Under the pieces are notes generated by a model. The model was not told where the DNA came from and made no database searches. It worked only from the letters and a program-made list of their open reading frames with translations. Positions 11,141 through 22,934 of a DNA stretch of 64,000 nt are shown piece after piece; the first letter of the stretch is position 1, and each line of letters opens with the position of its first letter. The translations under genes were made by a program, and so were the position numbers. Origin of the DNA: Puccinia triticina (taxonomy: Eukaryota; Basidiomycota; Pucciniomycetes; Pucciniales; Pucciniaceae); assembly GCF_026914185.1 (NCBI RefSeq), contig NC_070563.1:6035001-6099000 (forward strand), written 5' to 3'.

Positions 11141-12082
11141 CTTTCTTGGCTCGATCTTGAATGTTGAGGGGAGCTGATCAAGCGGAGGCGGGCGTTCCAA
11201 ATTTTCCTCCGGCGAAGCTCGCCTGCATTTTGCATATGACCCGTGCCATCGGTCCCCGGGGGGCTCCAGAACACAGCCGAGCATCAAGAGGTCCGATTTC
11301 GCCAATCGGTCTACCGCCGGAAGACTCAAATTCCGGAAGCCGGGGAGACTTCGTGTTCACCTTAGGCTATTGACAAGAGGGATCCTGTCTCCTGCTCTTC
11401 AGCGAGCTGTCCTTTTTTTCACCACACAACAACCAGGGCGGTCTGCAAGTTCGATGCAATTGAAGGACAGTATTTCTTCAGTTTGAATCTGATCACACTT
11501 CTGGGTGCTTATGAAGGATGGTAGAATCGCTGGCGACGAAGTATCATTTGCATTACAAAAAATATATCAGCACCGATAGAAAAGGCGAAGATGTTATAAA
11601 CTTTGATTACAACCAAGTTTCTTTTGCCGTCGCCATACACCAATATTTCAGTTCAGGCCTGCTGAGTCTTCTTCCATCAAAGTCAGAAAAGATCATCATC
11701 TTGATTCTTATTACAACGTTGAAAGAATGATTGAAAACCCAACAGGCACCTGACAAGGGTCCCCCCTCTCGATGCCATCGAGAGTGACTTCCCCTTGACT
11801 GACTGATCAGGACCAAACGTGTCAAAAATTCGGGGAAACTGAAGCTGCCAATCCCATAGGCCTCTAACTTAACACAAGTCCCCCCTGGTGGGAGCGCTGT
11901 GGCTGGCGGCGAAGCCGCCCCTCCCGCAGGGAGGGACTTGTGCATTATCCCAAATTTTACGCGGGAGCAGAAAGTTCATTTGGCTGAGAGGTTTTTAAAA
12001 ATTGCGGAGAGCCCTCCGGGCGGGGTTCCCCGGACCCTGCGTTCAAGAGGCTTAGTTAAGCTAGCATAGGCCTAGCTCATAC
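11141..12082. other. no supported gene; contains a small hairpin repeat
   Basis: Short frames occur on both strands but none carries a domain or consistent splice sites. A minus-strand run near 11680 reads IFSDFDG, like a HAD phosphatase motif, but the following residues do not fit and no intron repairs it. Confidence 0.3.
11868..11945. repeat. inverted repeat of the CACAAGTCCC family
   Basis: ACACAAGTCCCCCCTGG at the left pairs with GGGAGGGACTTGTG at the right around a GGCGGCGAAGCCGCC stem. Relatives lie at about 41700-41775 (same CAAGTCC ends, same neighbouring GGGATAAT word), 8915-8975 and 9788-9850. It is probably a tiny foldback MITE; no target duplication is clear. Confidence 0.5.
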
Positions 12083-12145
12083 CTTCCTTGAGTCTCTGGC
12101 TTGTTCTTCATCCGTGCTGTCTGGATACTCCTCTTCTGTCGACAT
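12083..12145 (-). other. possible orphan first exon, 21 codons
   Basis: On the minus strand an ATG at 12145 opens an acidic peptide (MSTEEEYPDSTDEEQARDSRK, split here only by description). It is followed by a good 5' splice site (AAG|GTATGA) at 12082. I find no continuing exon; the downstream side is occupied by the 11.87-kb hairpin repeat. It could be a stranded exon of a disrupted gene, or chance. Confidence 0.2.
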
Positions 12146-13714
12146 TTAAGGACAAAGATCTATAGTCAATGAATAGAAATAGTTCCCATTACGCAGTCAA
12201 GCCGGCAGCGGACATAGAGCTGAGCCTGAACTCATGCTTCCCTTTGTAACCACAGCGTTATTCGAGCCCATACGTTTTTTCTGATTTGTACGCATCTTAT
12301 ATCGGTTGGGGCAATCGATAAGGGCCTCTTTCCCCGCTGTGGTATTTCATGTTTTATATAATTTATAAGCAAAGCACTGGAAAACTGACATGCAACCCAA
12401 ATCAACTGACGCTTCAAGCCGCTTCTCCGGCCCAAAATCCATGATGCTTTGACCCAACGGTTCAAGTCTTGTAGTATAACTTTAGAACAGACACGACTTG
12501 CACCGGTCTCCTTCCCAGCGATTGCCTTGAGATCAGTTTCTGAGTTCACTCATCAGAATTTATTTTTACGTATTCACCTCTCTCTTCTTTAATTTATTTA
12601 CATATCTCGAAAACACATGGTGGTAGTGGAAAAGCCATGGGATTTAATTCGGGCTTTGCTTACTTATTTGAAAGGAAGTGTTTTATGTACCAGGCCGAGA
12701 CTTCTTCAAATGCTGTATTCTTTTCACAAGTGGTGTTACTGCTGCAGTGCTGCTGCTGCTTTGGTTGCCAAGAAGCCCTTTTCTGACAGCTATTGCCTGG
12801 GGGCAGGGTGGTCGTATCTCTATTTGCATCTGGCCGAGCGGCCGGGCATGAAAGGAGAAGGAAACAGAACTGCCAACGATATGTGTGCCGTGTTTGGAGC
12901 ATCAAGTCTCGATCCCAGGAACACTTGTCGAGCTTGCTTCAAGTTCTGTGGGGAGAGCTCTCCCCCCAAAGAAAGTCAACTGGATGATGCGAGTCGAGTG
13001 AAAGGCTGTGTACCTGGTGTGGTTAGCTGCGGTGGGGTCCTGCAGCCAAAATTTTTGTAAGACGGATGGAGGTGCAAATCCGTTGACCTTTCGATGCTTG
13101 CAGCCGTAAAGTTCAAATTGGGTTCAAATCCCACCGAATTTGTGCGACACGCATCTGAAATTGCCTGCGGAGTTCGGCTGGCCAGTCCACGCGCTTCATC
13201 TGCGCCTCCCTCTATCACCCCGCCCGACCTCCGGAGCTCTCACGAGCACATCAAGATTCCGAGAAACCATAAGCTTGTCGGACCTGTTCTGGCCAAACGC
13301 AGCAAGTCACAGCCAGGCCACACATCGGTCCACAATCTTGCATCGGCCAGCGGCGGCCTTCACTGTTCAGCGAACTCAAAAGCTTGATTCATGCTGAACT
13401 CCTCACGGACATGCAGCTCCCATTCGGAATTGCAAATGTTGTAGAGTGGTGGCCTGTCAAGCCCTGTCAAGTCATTCAGATCTGTGTGCAATCGATGAGA
13501 TGCCAAGGGGAAAAAATGTAAATCTTCGTGTCGAATTCGCCCAGTCTCTTTGTCACCGGTGCCGATAGCTCTGTGTGGGGTGCTTGGCCGAATATAAAAC
13601 GAGCAGCTTTAAAGTCGTAATTTTCTCCTCCCCTCATCCCCCAGATCTTGCCGAACATCCCTGCCTGAAAAGTCCCCCCGTCTCCACCTGTTTACGCACC
13701 CAAAGCTTCGCAAA
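12146..13714. other. intergenic, no supported gene
   Basis: Frames of up to 147 codons exist (12617-13060 plus, 12232-12549 minus). They lack homology that I can see, coherent introns or bounded starts. No repeats shared with the rest of the window were noticed. The last part is the promoter side of the secreted protein gene at 13715. Confidence 0.4.
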
Positions 13715-14748
13715 ATGTTTGCCAAATCAGCTTCCTTGTTAGCCTTGCTTGTTGTCGGTAAGCCGTGTTTTCTGTTGCCCTTGAGAACCAGCTGGCTTGC
13801 TTTGTAGCGCGTGTGCTAAAGTCTGTGTACTCTTTTTTTTGGCTCTTTTCTGGTGGTAAACAGTGTTGTTGCAAGAGGTCACCGGCAACGCCGTGAGGTA
13901 AGAGGTCCTTCATCAAAACCTTTCAGCGTCACCGCCGACTTGAAACAATCGCTAACCAAATGACTTTTACCCTATAAACCCGTCTTTTCTCATCATTTTT
14001 CTGTGAAAACTGGCACGGCTCCAACAGCGCCGGAGAGCTAGCTCGTCGACAATCCAGTTCGAGCACGACGATCACGACTTTCACGGAGAAATGGAGCGAA
14101 GTCTCCACGTACTTTTCGGACTGCCGAAACACTTTCCAGTCCACTACGTCTTACGAGGTGGCTATCAAATCGGTGGACACCCTCTACCAAAGATGCCAAC
14201 CTGTTGCCACCAGTTACGCGTCATGTGCTGGCTGTGCTTCTGTTGCTCAAAGCTCCAGTAGTCAAGTGGTACGTTAATCTCGTTATCTTTTTCAGCAGGC
14301 GCATGTTGATGTTGAGGGTTTTTCTCCGGTTTCTTCGGTATTTCAATATTGTTCAGGCCACTTTTCAACAAAGCATCCAGCGCTCCTTCACCACTTGGCA
14401 AGAGATCATCAAGATCGGAAAATCCCGTTTCTCCGACAGATGGCAATCTGACTTCGCACGTAAGTGTCGGAAAGTACATCCCCCTCCCCAGCAGAACACT
14501 TGACTCACCCTTTCGATTGCGTCTTTTGCTACCTAGCTTCATTTGCAAGATTCGATGTCGTTGTTAAGGCGGCGAACAGTGCTTGTTCGTCCTTGAATCT
14601 CAAGCTCGATGTGCTCTTGAAAGGTTTGCGATTGGACCTCAATCTCTTCTTGGGCATCAACATCAACCTGGGAGGCATCCTTGGAATCGTGGGCTCACTT
14701 CTCGGCGGGATCCTCGGACGAAGAGAAGTTCAGCTCTTGGAGGAATAG
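13715..14748 (+). CDS. predicted small secreted protein (candidate effector), 210 aa, five exons
   Basis: Exons 13715-13757, 13864-13897, 14028-14268, 14357-14459 and 14537-14748 join in frame with GT-AG introns (phases 1, 2, 0, 1) to give 633 nt, 210 residues. The first two exons encode a classical signal peptide: MFAKSASLLALLVV continuing into VLLQEVTG. The mature part is Ser/Thr-rich with cysteines in pairs (SDCRNTF, YQRCQP, SCAGCAS, SACSSL). It has a TWQEIIKIG segment and ends in a glycine/leucine-rich amphipathic stretch (NLFLGININLGGILG). This layout resembles secreted protein families of rust fungi with a hydrophobic GG-rich tail, but I cannot name one. Export from the hypha, possibly into the host interface, is inference from the signal peptide only. 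Confidence 0.75.
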
Positions 14749-15852
14749 ATCTCCCTTTTGCGTAGCTTTTCCACTCATCTCCCTCGTCCTCCTTCGATGA
14801 GATGTTTGTTGGTCCCACATCTAGACCAAAATAATTCCATGTCCGCTTCCTCTTAGTTTCTCCTTGGGTTTCTCATCGTACAGACATTGTGACCGCCTGA
14901 ATTCTCTATATGCTTCTTTCCTTTCACGCAATGTGTAGGCCATGGGCGATGATGATCCTGGATTTCTATGTGAGAGGTGATCCAGTCCCGTCTGGAGGAC
15001 GCTTTCTGCCGAAAGCGGCCCGAAGCAAACTTAGCTAAGCACATGATAATCCCGAGTGAGGCCGATCCAGCGCTTCGTCTCCCCTCCTTCGGGACTTACA
15101 TAGGTAAGTCCGGGCCCGGAGGCAGTCACAGTGTATCTCGAGGAGGCTGCGGCCCGGAGGGCGCTCCAACAAGCTTGACAATGCCCCTCATTGACACGTA
15201 CTACCCGCAGGGTCTGTATCTCGGAGGGTCAATTTTTGTCCGAACCGGTGCATCAAGTTTGATTGCAAAAGAGTTAACCGGCCGCACCCCCAGAGGGACC
15301 CATACGAGAGATACGCCAATTTTCCCTATCTATGATATACCAAGGTCGTTGTACAATATTGCTGTCTTGGAGTAATCCCGGACTTAGTTTAAAGTTCGGT
15401 ATATACTTGAGTCGAGACGGTGTTTTCCTGGCTTTTCGAACAAGAACCTTCGTGATCAATTCTGCCCAAAGCAACATGATGATGATATGTAGTTTCCATC
15501 TGCTGGTCGGACGAATTCCGAGGACAACCCGTGCGCACCAAAAGTCTCTTAACTGTCTTCAAATTGGATTTTACGTACTATCATTTCACCACGGGAAACA
15601 ACTCGGGGACGGTTTTTTGTGGGTGGTCGACCCGGCCCATAATACTGCTCCGGCCTCTCTAGAGCTGTGCAGTTCTGCTGACAGGCAAGGTCAGACGGGT
15701 CTGGGGAGGGGACCCATGATAATTGTGCAGCCTAGAGAGGCCTACAACGCCTATCCTGCTTCGATAGAGACTCTTCTTTTTGGTATCAATAATGGTTCAG
15801 GAGGTAGTAGTATACAGGTACACAAAGGAGTTACGTCGATGATTTTAGATGG
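14749..15852. other. intergenic between convergent genes
   Basis: The longest plus-strand frame (15332-15880) runs into the 3' end of the PAAF1-like gene and shows no domain, signal or splice pattern. I see nothing else here. Confidence 0.4.
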
Positions 15853-17517
15853 TCATGGATCAGAAACAGAGGAAGATTGAGGGGGCCGATTCCAAATGAA
15901 GACATGTCCGTCCTTCCCAGCGGCGAAGATTTTATTGTGGAGAAAAGAGGATCGGATGGATGAGAGGGGTTCGCAATCGTAGCCAGCGAGTTCGCAGAGG
16001 AGCCGGGGCTGGGCAGCGACGGAGACGAGATAGGGGAGGCCGTCGGCGGTGGCGACGAGCAGGGCCTGATCGTCGTCCGCGAACGCGAGCGAAGAGATGG
16101 CTGCAGAGGTCCGTTTCCAAGTGGCCAAGGGCGTGACGGCCAGGCCCGGACGGCTTTCGTCCTCGGCGGTCTCTGAGGAGGAAGCGGAGCAGCACGAGGA
16201 GGCTCGTCGCCAGTGGAGACTCGCGAGACATACCGTGCCTGTGCGTGTGCCGTAGGCGATGATGTCCGAGGAGGAAGACACGGCCAGGGCTTCGATGGGC
16301 CCGTCCGCGTTGGCCGGGGCCGATGGCTCCCAGGGGATCGGCTCCAGACTGGGCAGGTCGACGCATTGGAGGGCGCCGGATGCGAGGCCCAGGAGGAGGA
16401 AGAACCGGCCCTGGCTCTCAGCCGATGGCAGGCTCTCGCCCATCGGATCCAGCACCCGTTTCTCGCCGACGACGAGCGCTAGGAGCTCGTCGGATGCCGC
16501 GCCCGGCCACTCGGCCTCATGCTCTACCTTCGCCGACCCCACATTCCATATCCGCAGCTTCCCGTCCCGACACCCCGTCACGATCTCCTTCCCTTTCCCG
16601 AGCATCCCCGCCCCGATCAATCCCCGGCCATGAGGAGGCCCTAAGGTACGCGCATTCATCATCTGCTTCGTTGGCTGCCCTTCGCTGTTTATCTCCTCGT
16701 CCAGGAAAAATATCCGCGCTGACATGTCGATCGATGTCGTCAGAATCACCTTCCCACTAGGAAACTGCATTAAAAAAGGGGGATCAGAACGGTTCTAGGA
16801 ATGATGGACCGCCAAGCCAGACAAGCCGAGAGAGAAATGCATACGAATTGGCAGCTAGTGAGGTCGGAGAGATGTCCCTTTCCGATCCGATGCTCATGGC
16901 CGATGTCGGGTGTCGAAGGCTCGGCCCTTGGGCGCCACCGGTCGGCTCTGAGCTTCCCGTTTTTCCCCCCGGTGACGACCCAGTCGCCTGCGAGATCCAT
17001 GCATTCAACGCCGTTGGGTTGGACCCCGGAGAGTGCTTGGGACGGGAAGCTGACTAGGGTGGGCGGGATCGATAGCGAGTCGCAGGTGACTATGATCGCT
17101 AGTTGCTTCATATATATATGTGTGTGTGTGTACATTGACGATCTCAGTCTTCGCTTTTCTGTGTAAATGGGAGGAGTTGATGACTGACTGAGTAGGATGC
17201 ATGCGCTGCCCATTCGCATTCGACTCCATCCCTGCCCTGTAAGCTGATAGGCAGGTCGTGCAAGGTTCTCCCGCTTTGTTTGGCATCGGTATCCGCGGTC
17301 ACCCTGACTTTTCCATGGACGCTTCGGGTGGTTGCTCCGGAGGTGAGCGTATAACAGGATATCCAGATGTCTTCCGCCAGACAGACCTCGTTCTGTAGGC
17401 AGTCATCGGTTTGAGCAGGTGTTCAATGGGTTCGGGAGAGAAGCGTGGGCTCACTTTGATGTCTGCGATCACTTCTGGGAAGTCGTGCTGGATGGTGATC
17501 ACTGGGAGGAGTGCCAT
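15853..17517 (-). CDS. WD40 protein of the PAAF1/Rpn14 type (proteasomal ATPase-associated factor), 479 aa
   Basis: PAAF1/Rpn14 binds Rpt ATPase subunits during assembly of the 19S proteasome base. Four exons (17517-17455, 17392-17189, 17105-16845, 16764-15853) join in phase 0 throughout with introns of 62, 83 and 80 nt. The N-terminal part has EDIWISCYTLTSG where animal PAAF1 has a WLSC segment. The WD40 region then gives VVTGGKNGKLRA, FFPSGKVILTTSIDMSARIFF, IVTGCRDGKLRIWNV, FLLLGLASGALQCVDL, IIAYGTRTGTVCLAS and a C-terminal FAAGKDGHVFIWN. The order and the CRFFPSG-like join at the exon 3/4 border (TSCQF|FPSGK) fit PAAF1 better than a generic WD40 protein. Exon 3 is preceded by a TG/TA microsatellite inside intron 2. 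A shorter model starting at 17111 (392 aa) is possible. Confidence 0.8.
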
Positions 17518-17711
17518 CGTGGTTGCCCTCAAAAATCGCTTACATAAGTAGAGAGCAGTGGCGGGGTACTTTATTCAATATGGGTTATGGGCGGGGCTTA
17601 GGCTGGGGCAGAAACGCAGGCATGTATTATGTCAGCCGGGCAGAAAACCACGGAGCCAGCTCGGGCAGGCCGGCGCTTCTCGATCGCTTCGTCGACTGGA
17701 AAATACCCAGG
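17518..17711. promoter_or_regulatory. short divergent promoter region between the PAAF1-like gene and mL46
   Basis: Only 194 bp separate the two start codons, which point away from each other, so both genes must draw promoter elements from this space or from within each other's 5' UTR. I see no clear TATA box; the segment is moderately GC-rich with a TTTATTCAATAT patch near 17570. Confidence 0.55.
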
Positions 17712-18912
17712 ATGCTGCTCAGTACGCCGCCCCACGATTCAGTGACGATGCTGATGACTGACGGGCTGATTGCTTCGCAGGAAACAAGCTCAACCAGATC
17801 CTGGCCGAGAACCTGCTGGCCACCCGACGCTGCTGGGCCCCGCCGTCCTACACGATCTCCAGGGCCTCCTCAACCGACACCCACTCCGACCCATCATCCT
17901 CATCACCAGCAGCATCATCATCATCATCGTCGTCGTCGTCTCTTTCCGACCTCCCCCCGCACACACATCCGGCTTCCACAAGACTGCTTCCGGTCCGGCC
18001 ATCGACATCCAAGCACCCGCGCCCGTCTCCGAAGGAGAACACGACGCTCGCCGCCGCCGCGCTGCTCTCACGCTCCCCGCTCCTCCTCCGCCCCCTGACC
18101 GAGTTCGAGGACGCCTATTACCAGTACCAGCGCGAACTGAATCTGGCCCTCGCTAAGCCCGTCCGGCCATCGTTCTTCTTCAGACCCGGCTCCCATGCCG
18201 CTAAGGCTTTCGACCTCTCCCTCAAATCTAGCCAGGCTATCCATCTGCCCTCGGCTCCCGATCTTGATTCTTCCGCCTCCCAACCCACTCAGCAAAAACT
18301 CTCGCTTCAGAATCTCGAAAGGGAACCCCATCGGTCTATCTACCTCTTCGTCAAGCTACTCGATCCTCAAAGCCAGAAATCTCAATGGCAACTACGTCAG
18401 TTCTGTGGATGAATCCATCCTATTAAAGTGTCTACACACACTGAAATGGTGTTTTTTTCTTCATTCTTTATCTCTCACGCAGCAACCAGTCAAATCCTTC
18501 CGACAGATAATTTGACTCAAGCTTCACTAAGGGCCGTCCACAGTGGCCTAGGCCCGAACATGGACATCTGGTCGATCGGAAAAGTGCCGGCGACAGTCTA
18601 CACACCCTCTCCAGTTTCGTCCACCTTTCCCCGTCCTCCTCCTCGAAAACTGCACTGATTTACTGATGAGAACCCATCCTCCTTGGGAAATAGGGGTCGT
18701 CTTTCGACAAGGTCTGGGTGATGCCGCAACGGATCCTCAGAGGCAAACCTGTCCTCTCCTCCTCCTCCTCTTCCCCCCCTCCCCCTCCCTCATCGACTAC
18801 AGACCAATCGAAGATTCAGATACAGGACTTCGCCTGGTTCACTACGGACGAAATTCGTGAGAAGGTCGATCAGGGCCTTTGGGACGCTTTGGAACCGGTC
18901 CTCAGATCCTAA
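17712..18912 (+). CDS. MRPL46: mitochondrial large-subunit ribosomal protein mL46 (MRPL46/Mrpl17 type), 324 aa
   Basis: mL46 is a NUDIX-fold protein of the mitoribosome large subunit. Exon 1 is only 10 nt (17712-17721, MLL plus one base). Exon 2 (17781-18395) continues RNKLNQILAENLLATRRC, a basic presequence-like start. It then has a Ser-rich linker and the family block RPLTEFEDAYYQYQRELNLAL followed by FFFRPGSHAAKAF. Exon 3 (18483-18613) carries GLGPNMDIWSIGKVP, and exon 4 (18694-18912) carries VMPQRILRGKP and IQDFAWFTTDEIREKV. The phases match and the total of 975 nt is a multiple of three. The 5' splice site of the last intron (GTTTCG at 18614) is weak; the true border may lie a few codons earlier. 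Nothing suggests a defect. Confidence 0.87.
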
Positions 18913-19717
18913 GCCGTAAAAAATCAAACAATCCTGTTTATACTCTTTATTCCATTGCAAAGAATTGATACCTGGTCGCACTACGAAGACCATGAATTCA
19001 TTTTCTTCCCGGTTCTCTGCGTGTCCACCCGTTATTACGGCCTGGTGATGTGATTGTGGCTGCGGGAAAACACCCGGTTTTCCGCGCGCACGCAAACTTT
19101 CTTTGCTATTCCTTTTTCGGGGTTTCTGGCATGCTAGCTCACGAGTGGTTTTGCAGTGACCATTTTTGTGACATGTGTCTGGGAATGGTATGCAAGCTTG
19201 TAGGGGCCAAAGTGGGCCATGCAAAACTTGCATTTACTTTTGCAAGTTGGTGTTCAAGGCTTTTCTTGAACACCAAATTTCAAAAAAACATTCAAACAGG
19301 CTTAGGGGGTGTAGGACAATATGGCTTGCATGCAATTTTGCAACTCAGTGTGTAAGAATGAACTGACTTGAACTGCATGCAAGTTGCATCTGGCCAAATT
19401 TGAAATCCCCTCCCTACTACTGATCTGACAAGTTACAAGTACAACTGCGGCACATATGTAAAATATATTCAATTGCAAGTCATGGGGCTACCCGGAGTTT
19501 TTTGCAACAAGTGCTGCGCTTTGATCATGGGACTTCGAAAAACCTTGTTTGAAAACTGCTCTTGCACAGTGAAACATACTTCAGCCTTGGAAGACAATGT
19601 CCCATCTTAAATTAGCAGGTACCATTTGTCAGAGTAAGCTGGTTCTTGTGCCACAGAATACCTTCTACCAACTGAAAGCCTCAACCACAATCATATTTTT
19701 GCACAAAGGTAACCAGC
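18913..19717. other. intergenic; right part belongs to a duplicated block
   Basis: No gene is visible. From about 19430 the sequence resembles 25140-25538 in patches (ATTCAATTG..AAGTCAT, the CCACAGAATACC words). This shows that the duplication that produced the two secreted-protein genes included roughly 300 bp of upstream DNA. Confidence 0.5.
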
Positions 19718-22060
19718 ATGAATAATTATTTTCACCATTTTTTACTTGGCACAATGATTGGTCTTATTTCTTATCTTAATTTCTCAATCAGTACTCATCT
19801 TGCATCGGGTTTTTCAGAACAAGTGCCACCATTAAGATGTGAAACCACCCCACATAGATCACAAATTGACATTCCTGAATTGGAAGATCAAAACTTGATT
19901 CAAAATATAAGGACAGAATTACCTCAAGTCCAAGGCTCTGGGGGTGTCCAGATTGATTTGAAAACATTTCATAGGGGCTGCCATCCAAGATGTAAGCAAG
20001 ACACTTTCTCATAGTCCACTCCATTATCTATGATTATGGTGTGGCTGAAGATGGTTTTTGTGTTGAATGTGTGAATTCCTGTAACTGGTTAGATCATTTG
20101 GAAGAGTTTGAAGAAAACTTGCACAAATCAGGTGATGGGCTTCAAGATCCCAGACAAATGTTTCATGGTAAAATAAAGATGGAAAGTAAGTAATCAGTTC
20201 CCTGATGGAACTCCATTGAATTTTATGTTCTATCACCTGTCCTGATATAGATGGGTTGGTTGATGGTGAAAATTAGCAGTCAGAGAAGAATTTAAACCTT
20301 CTCAATTCAAATCATCAGTGATTGATGATGAAAAGGATTCTGAGCACATCAGAAATGCTTCCTTTTCAAATAATTGTAAGAAAAGAAAGCAGAAAAAAGA
20401 TTCAAAATTACCTGTCCAAAAAAGATTAAAGGGAGAACCCCAAGATATTGGGAAAAGCCCCCAAGCTGTTATGGAAATGTCTGTGAAAGAAGAATCAGTT
20501 GATAGTGCAAACTATCAAAAATCAAGGGAATTTGAAATTAAAAAACTAGATGAAACCTGGAATAAAATGCTTGCTTGGGCAAGTTCATACCTTGGAGAGA
20601 CTAAGAATTCACCTTTAATCAAGGATTTCTTGTCAGAATTTGATGAAAAAATTACACAAATCAACAGCAAGCTACCATTTCACAAGCATTGGCAAAAGAT
20701 AAGCTTACACAGCACTCCAGTTGAACTTATGTTAGCCCATCAAGATCAAATCAGCATGCCAAATCTTGGTCGTCATGAATTTTTGATTCAACCAAAAGGT
20801 TGGAGAGGCATGCATGCAAACTTCCAACAGAAATTGAGCCGGGCAAAAGGTAAAATGGTTCAACTTCTTGAATTGTTGGTGCTTTTTCATGGACTCTCTC
20901 TTTCATGTGGTTTAAGCCAAATGATTCTTGGACATGAGATAGAAACTAATCTGGAAGACTTGATGAAATGGTACAAGAATATTTTCTTAGAAAATACTGA
21001 AGATGGTCTTCCATTATTTGGTTGGTTTGAGGGGACATTTGAAGAGGCAGCAAAATCTGGAAATGAATTCAGTAGCATGAAGAAAACAGTACTAATAGCT
21101 GTGTCTGACTGGAACTGGAGAAGAGTAGAATTTTCTCCCAAAGCTGGATTAGCCCTTTCATTGTTGGCTCATTGGTATAGCATCAAGTCAGATTTGAAAT
21201 CTGGTGGTTTGGATTTAACCAAGCAACCTGAAATATATTGGAAGTTGATTTCCAAAATCCATGAAAGATCAAGAGAACATCTTGAGCAGGACAGAAGTGT
21301 TATCTATGACAATAAATACAAAACACCATCTACCACTGATTGGCAAAAAGAACTCACAAATTCAATAGCAAATTCAATAAAACCACTCTTGAAAGATGAA
21401 GTCTCAGGTATCCCAGCAAAATATAAAAAATATATTGAGGAAAAATTACGTGATTATTTGTTTAGAAGCCGGTTTGATTTATACCATGGAAAAATTATAA
21501 GCTTGAATGGTTTACCTTTCCAGCTCATTCAAGTTGCTCAAGCTCAAAATCATTCTGGATATCAAGAGTTTTTCATTGGATTGAGGGAAATTGAAAGAAG
21601 GCGTCTTGAAAGGTTTCCTAAATTGAGATTACTCCAACGTAGAATAAATTCAATCACTGGTCTGCTTGGCATTATACACAGCATTGCATGCAGGTCTCTA
21701 GGAAATAAAGTGCTTTCAAACTGTGATGACCTCATTTCCTGGTTCTTTGAAGTTTTATTTAATCAGACTGCCATCAGCTTACCAATTTTTGGTTGGGTTA
21801 GAATTAAATTACCAATAGACCTTCAGGCACCAGAAATCCCATTTAGTCCTGTGCACAAATACTTGTCAATGAAACTGAATGAGTTAGGCAATCAGTCATC
21901 AAATGAGGCAATCAAGATTTCAATCACACTTTTTGAATTTTGGTATAGAGAAATACTTGCCTCACAATCCAACCAAGTTCATCCAAAGGATTGTAAATTC
22001 CCTTCTTACAAGGATATTTTGTATGGAATGGCTGTTTTTCTTCAAATTAAATGCACTTAA
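19718..22060 (+). CDS. large predicted secreted protein, copy 1, 729 aa
   Basis: Exons 19718-19991, 20051-20185 and 20280-22060 join in frame (both introns phase 1, 59 and 94 nt). The start MNNYFHHFLLGTMIGLISYL is a signal peptide, cleaved perhaps near SISTHLASG. The N-terminal domain then has six or more Cys (RCETT, RGCHPRCYGFCVECVNSC), a likely disulfide knot. A Lys-rich segment (NCKKRKQKKDSK) precedes a long helical region with a two-fold repeat. Residues about 225-445 match 490-705: HEFLIQPKGWR with QEFFIGLREIER, LPLFGWFEGTF with LPIFGWVRIKLP, and LALSLLAHWYSIKS with IKISITLFEFWYREI. I do not recognise the family. The start chosen is the first ATG after an in-frame break and agrees with copy 2. 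Secretion is inferred; the basic patch could instead be a nuclear-localisation-like segment acting in a host cell. Confidence 0.82.
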
Positions 22061-22503
22061 TCAGATCTTTCTTTCAGCTCTCCAGTATGAAAAAAAGGAA
22101 TGGGTTAGGCGCCAGGATTTTTGGAGTATATTCTAAACCAGGAAAAAACAATGATCACTTGATAGAAAGTAAAATCTGGAAAACTTCAGTCATCTATGCT
22201 CCATCTATCCACTGCTACACCTTCATGGGCAGCCCCTGTGCGGCCAGCAGGAGTCCAGGACCCAGCCAAAAAACCAAAAATTAATAATTTAGAATTTTGT
22301 TATGTTGTAAACAACTTCACTATAAGAAACATTGATAAACTGCCAGCACCAGTGTAACTGCCATTGTAACTCCATATAACCACATCATGCCCTTTCATGC
22401 ACAGTCACTGTGCAGTGCGCACAGTAAATTTAAATTCAACCTTGGTTGAAATCATCTTTGAGAAAGGCTTGAGTATCACCTCAAGCTTCCTTTGAGCTTC
22501 TGC

Positions 22504-22920
22504 AGCGGTGGGCAGATACGTTATCCAGAATTCCGCATTTTTTTGTTGTAAATTCAAATTTTGCACACAACGGTTCAACTTATCAGAAAGATTTAAACAT
22601 CAGGGCTGTGTATTCCCAGTATCTTTAATTTGCGCAAAAAAAAAACCATGATTCTTGAGTAATTTTCTTTCAATCACTGATTATACACCAAATTTTCAGT
22701 TATCTGTAACTTAGTTACAGATAACGGAAAATTTGTTGTGTAATTGATGATTAGAAGAAAATTAATCAGTAAACATGGAATATTTTTTTTCAAATTAAAG
22801 ATACTGGGAATACAAAGCCCTAATGCTTAACTCTTGCTGATAAGTTGAACTGTTGTGTGCAAAATTTGAATTTACAACAAAAAAATGCGGAATTCTGGAT
22901 AACGTATCTGCCCACCGCTG
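22504..22920. mobile_element. 417-bp hAT-type MITE, 8-bp TSD GCTTCTGC
   Basis: The ends read AGCGGTGGGCAGATACG and CGTATCTGCCCACCGCTG, the classical hAT-like CAGNGGTGGGCA terminus. The arms stay paired for about 85 bp (CCAGAATTCCGCATTTTTTTG). GCTTCTGC occurs at 22496-22503 and 22921-22928. There is no gene inside; the centre holds a second palindrome around CAGTTATCTGTAACTTAGTTACAGATAAC. Confidence 0.9.
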
Positions 22921-22934
22921 GCTTCTGCATCTCA

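Noticed and set aside
11660..11690. HAD phosphatase motif IFSDFDG on the minus strand
   Set aside because: The following residues do not fit the family, and no splice site or neighbouring motif supports a gene.
13060..13150. Possible tRNA gene (GGGTTCAAATCCCAC looks like a T-arm)
   Set aside because: No matching acceptor stem, D-arm or anticodon arm can be drawn upstream.
15332..15880. 182-codon plus-strand frame
   Set aside because: No domain, no splice pattern, and it overlaps the 3' end of the PAAF1-like gene.
17790..18071. Minus-strand frame with a run of Asp or Met residues
   Set aside because: Antisense shadow of the Ser-rich linker of mL46.
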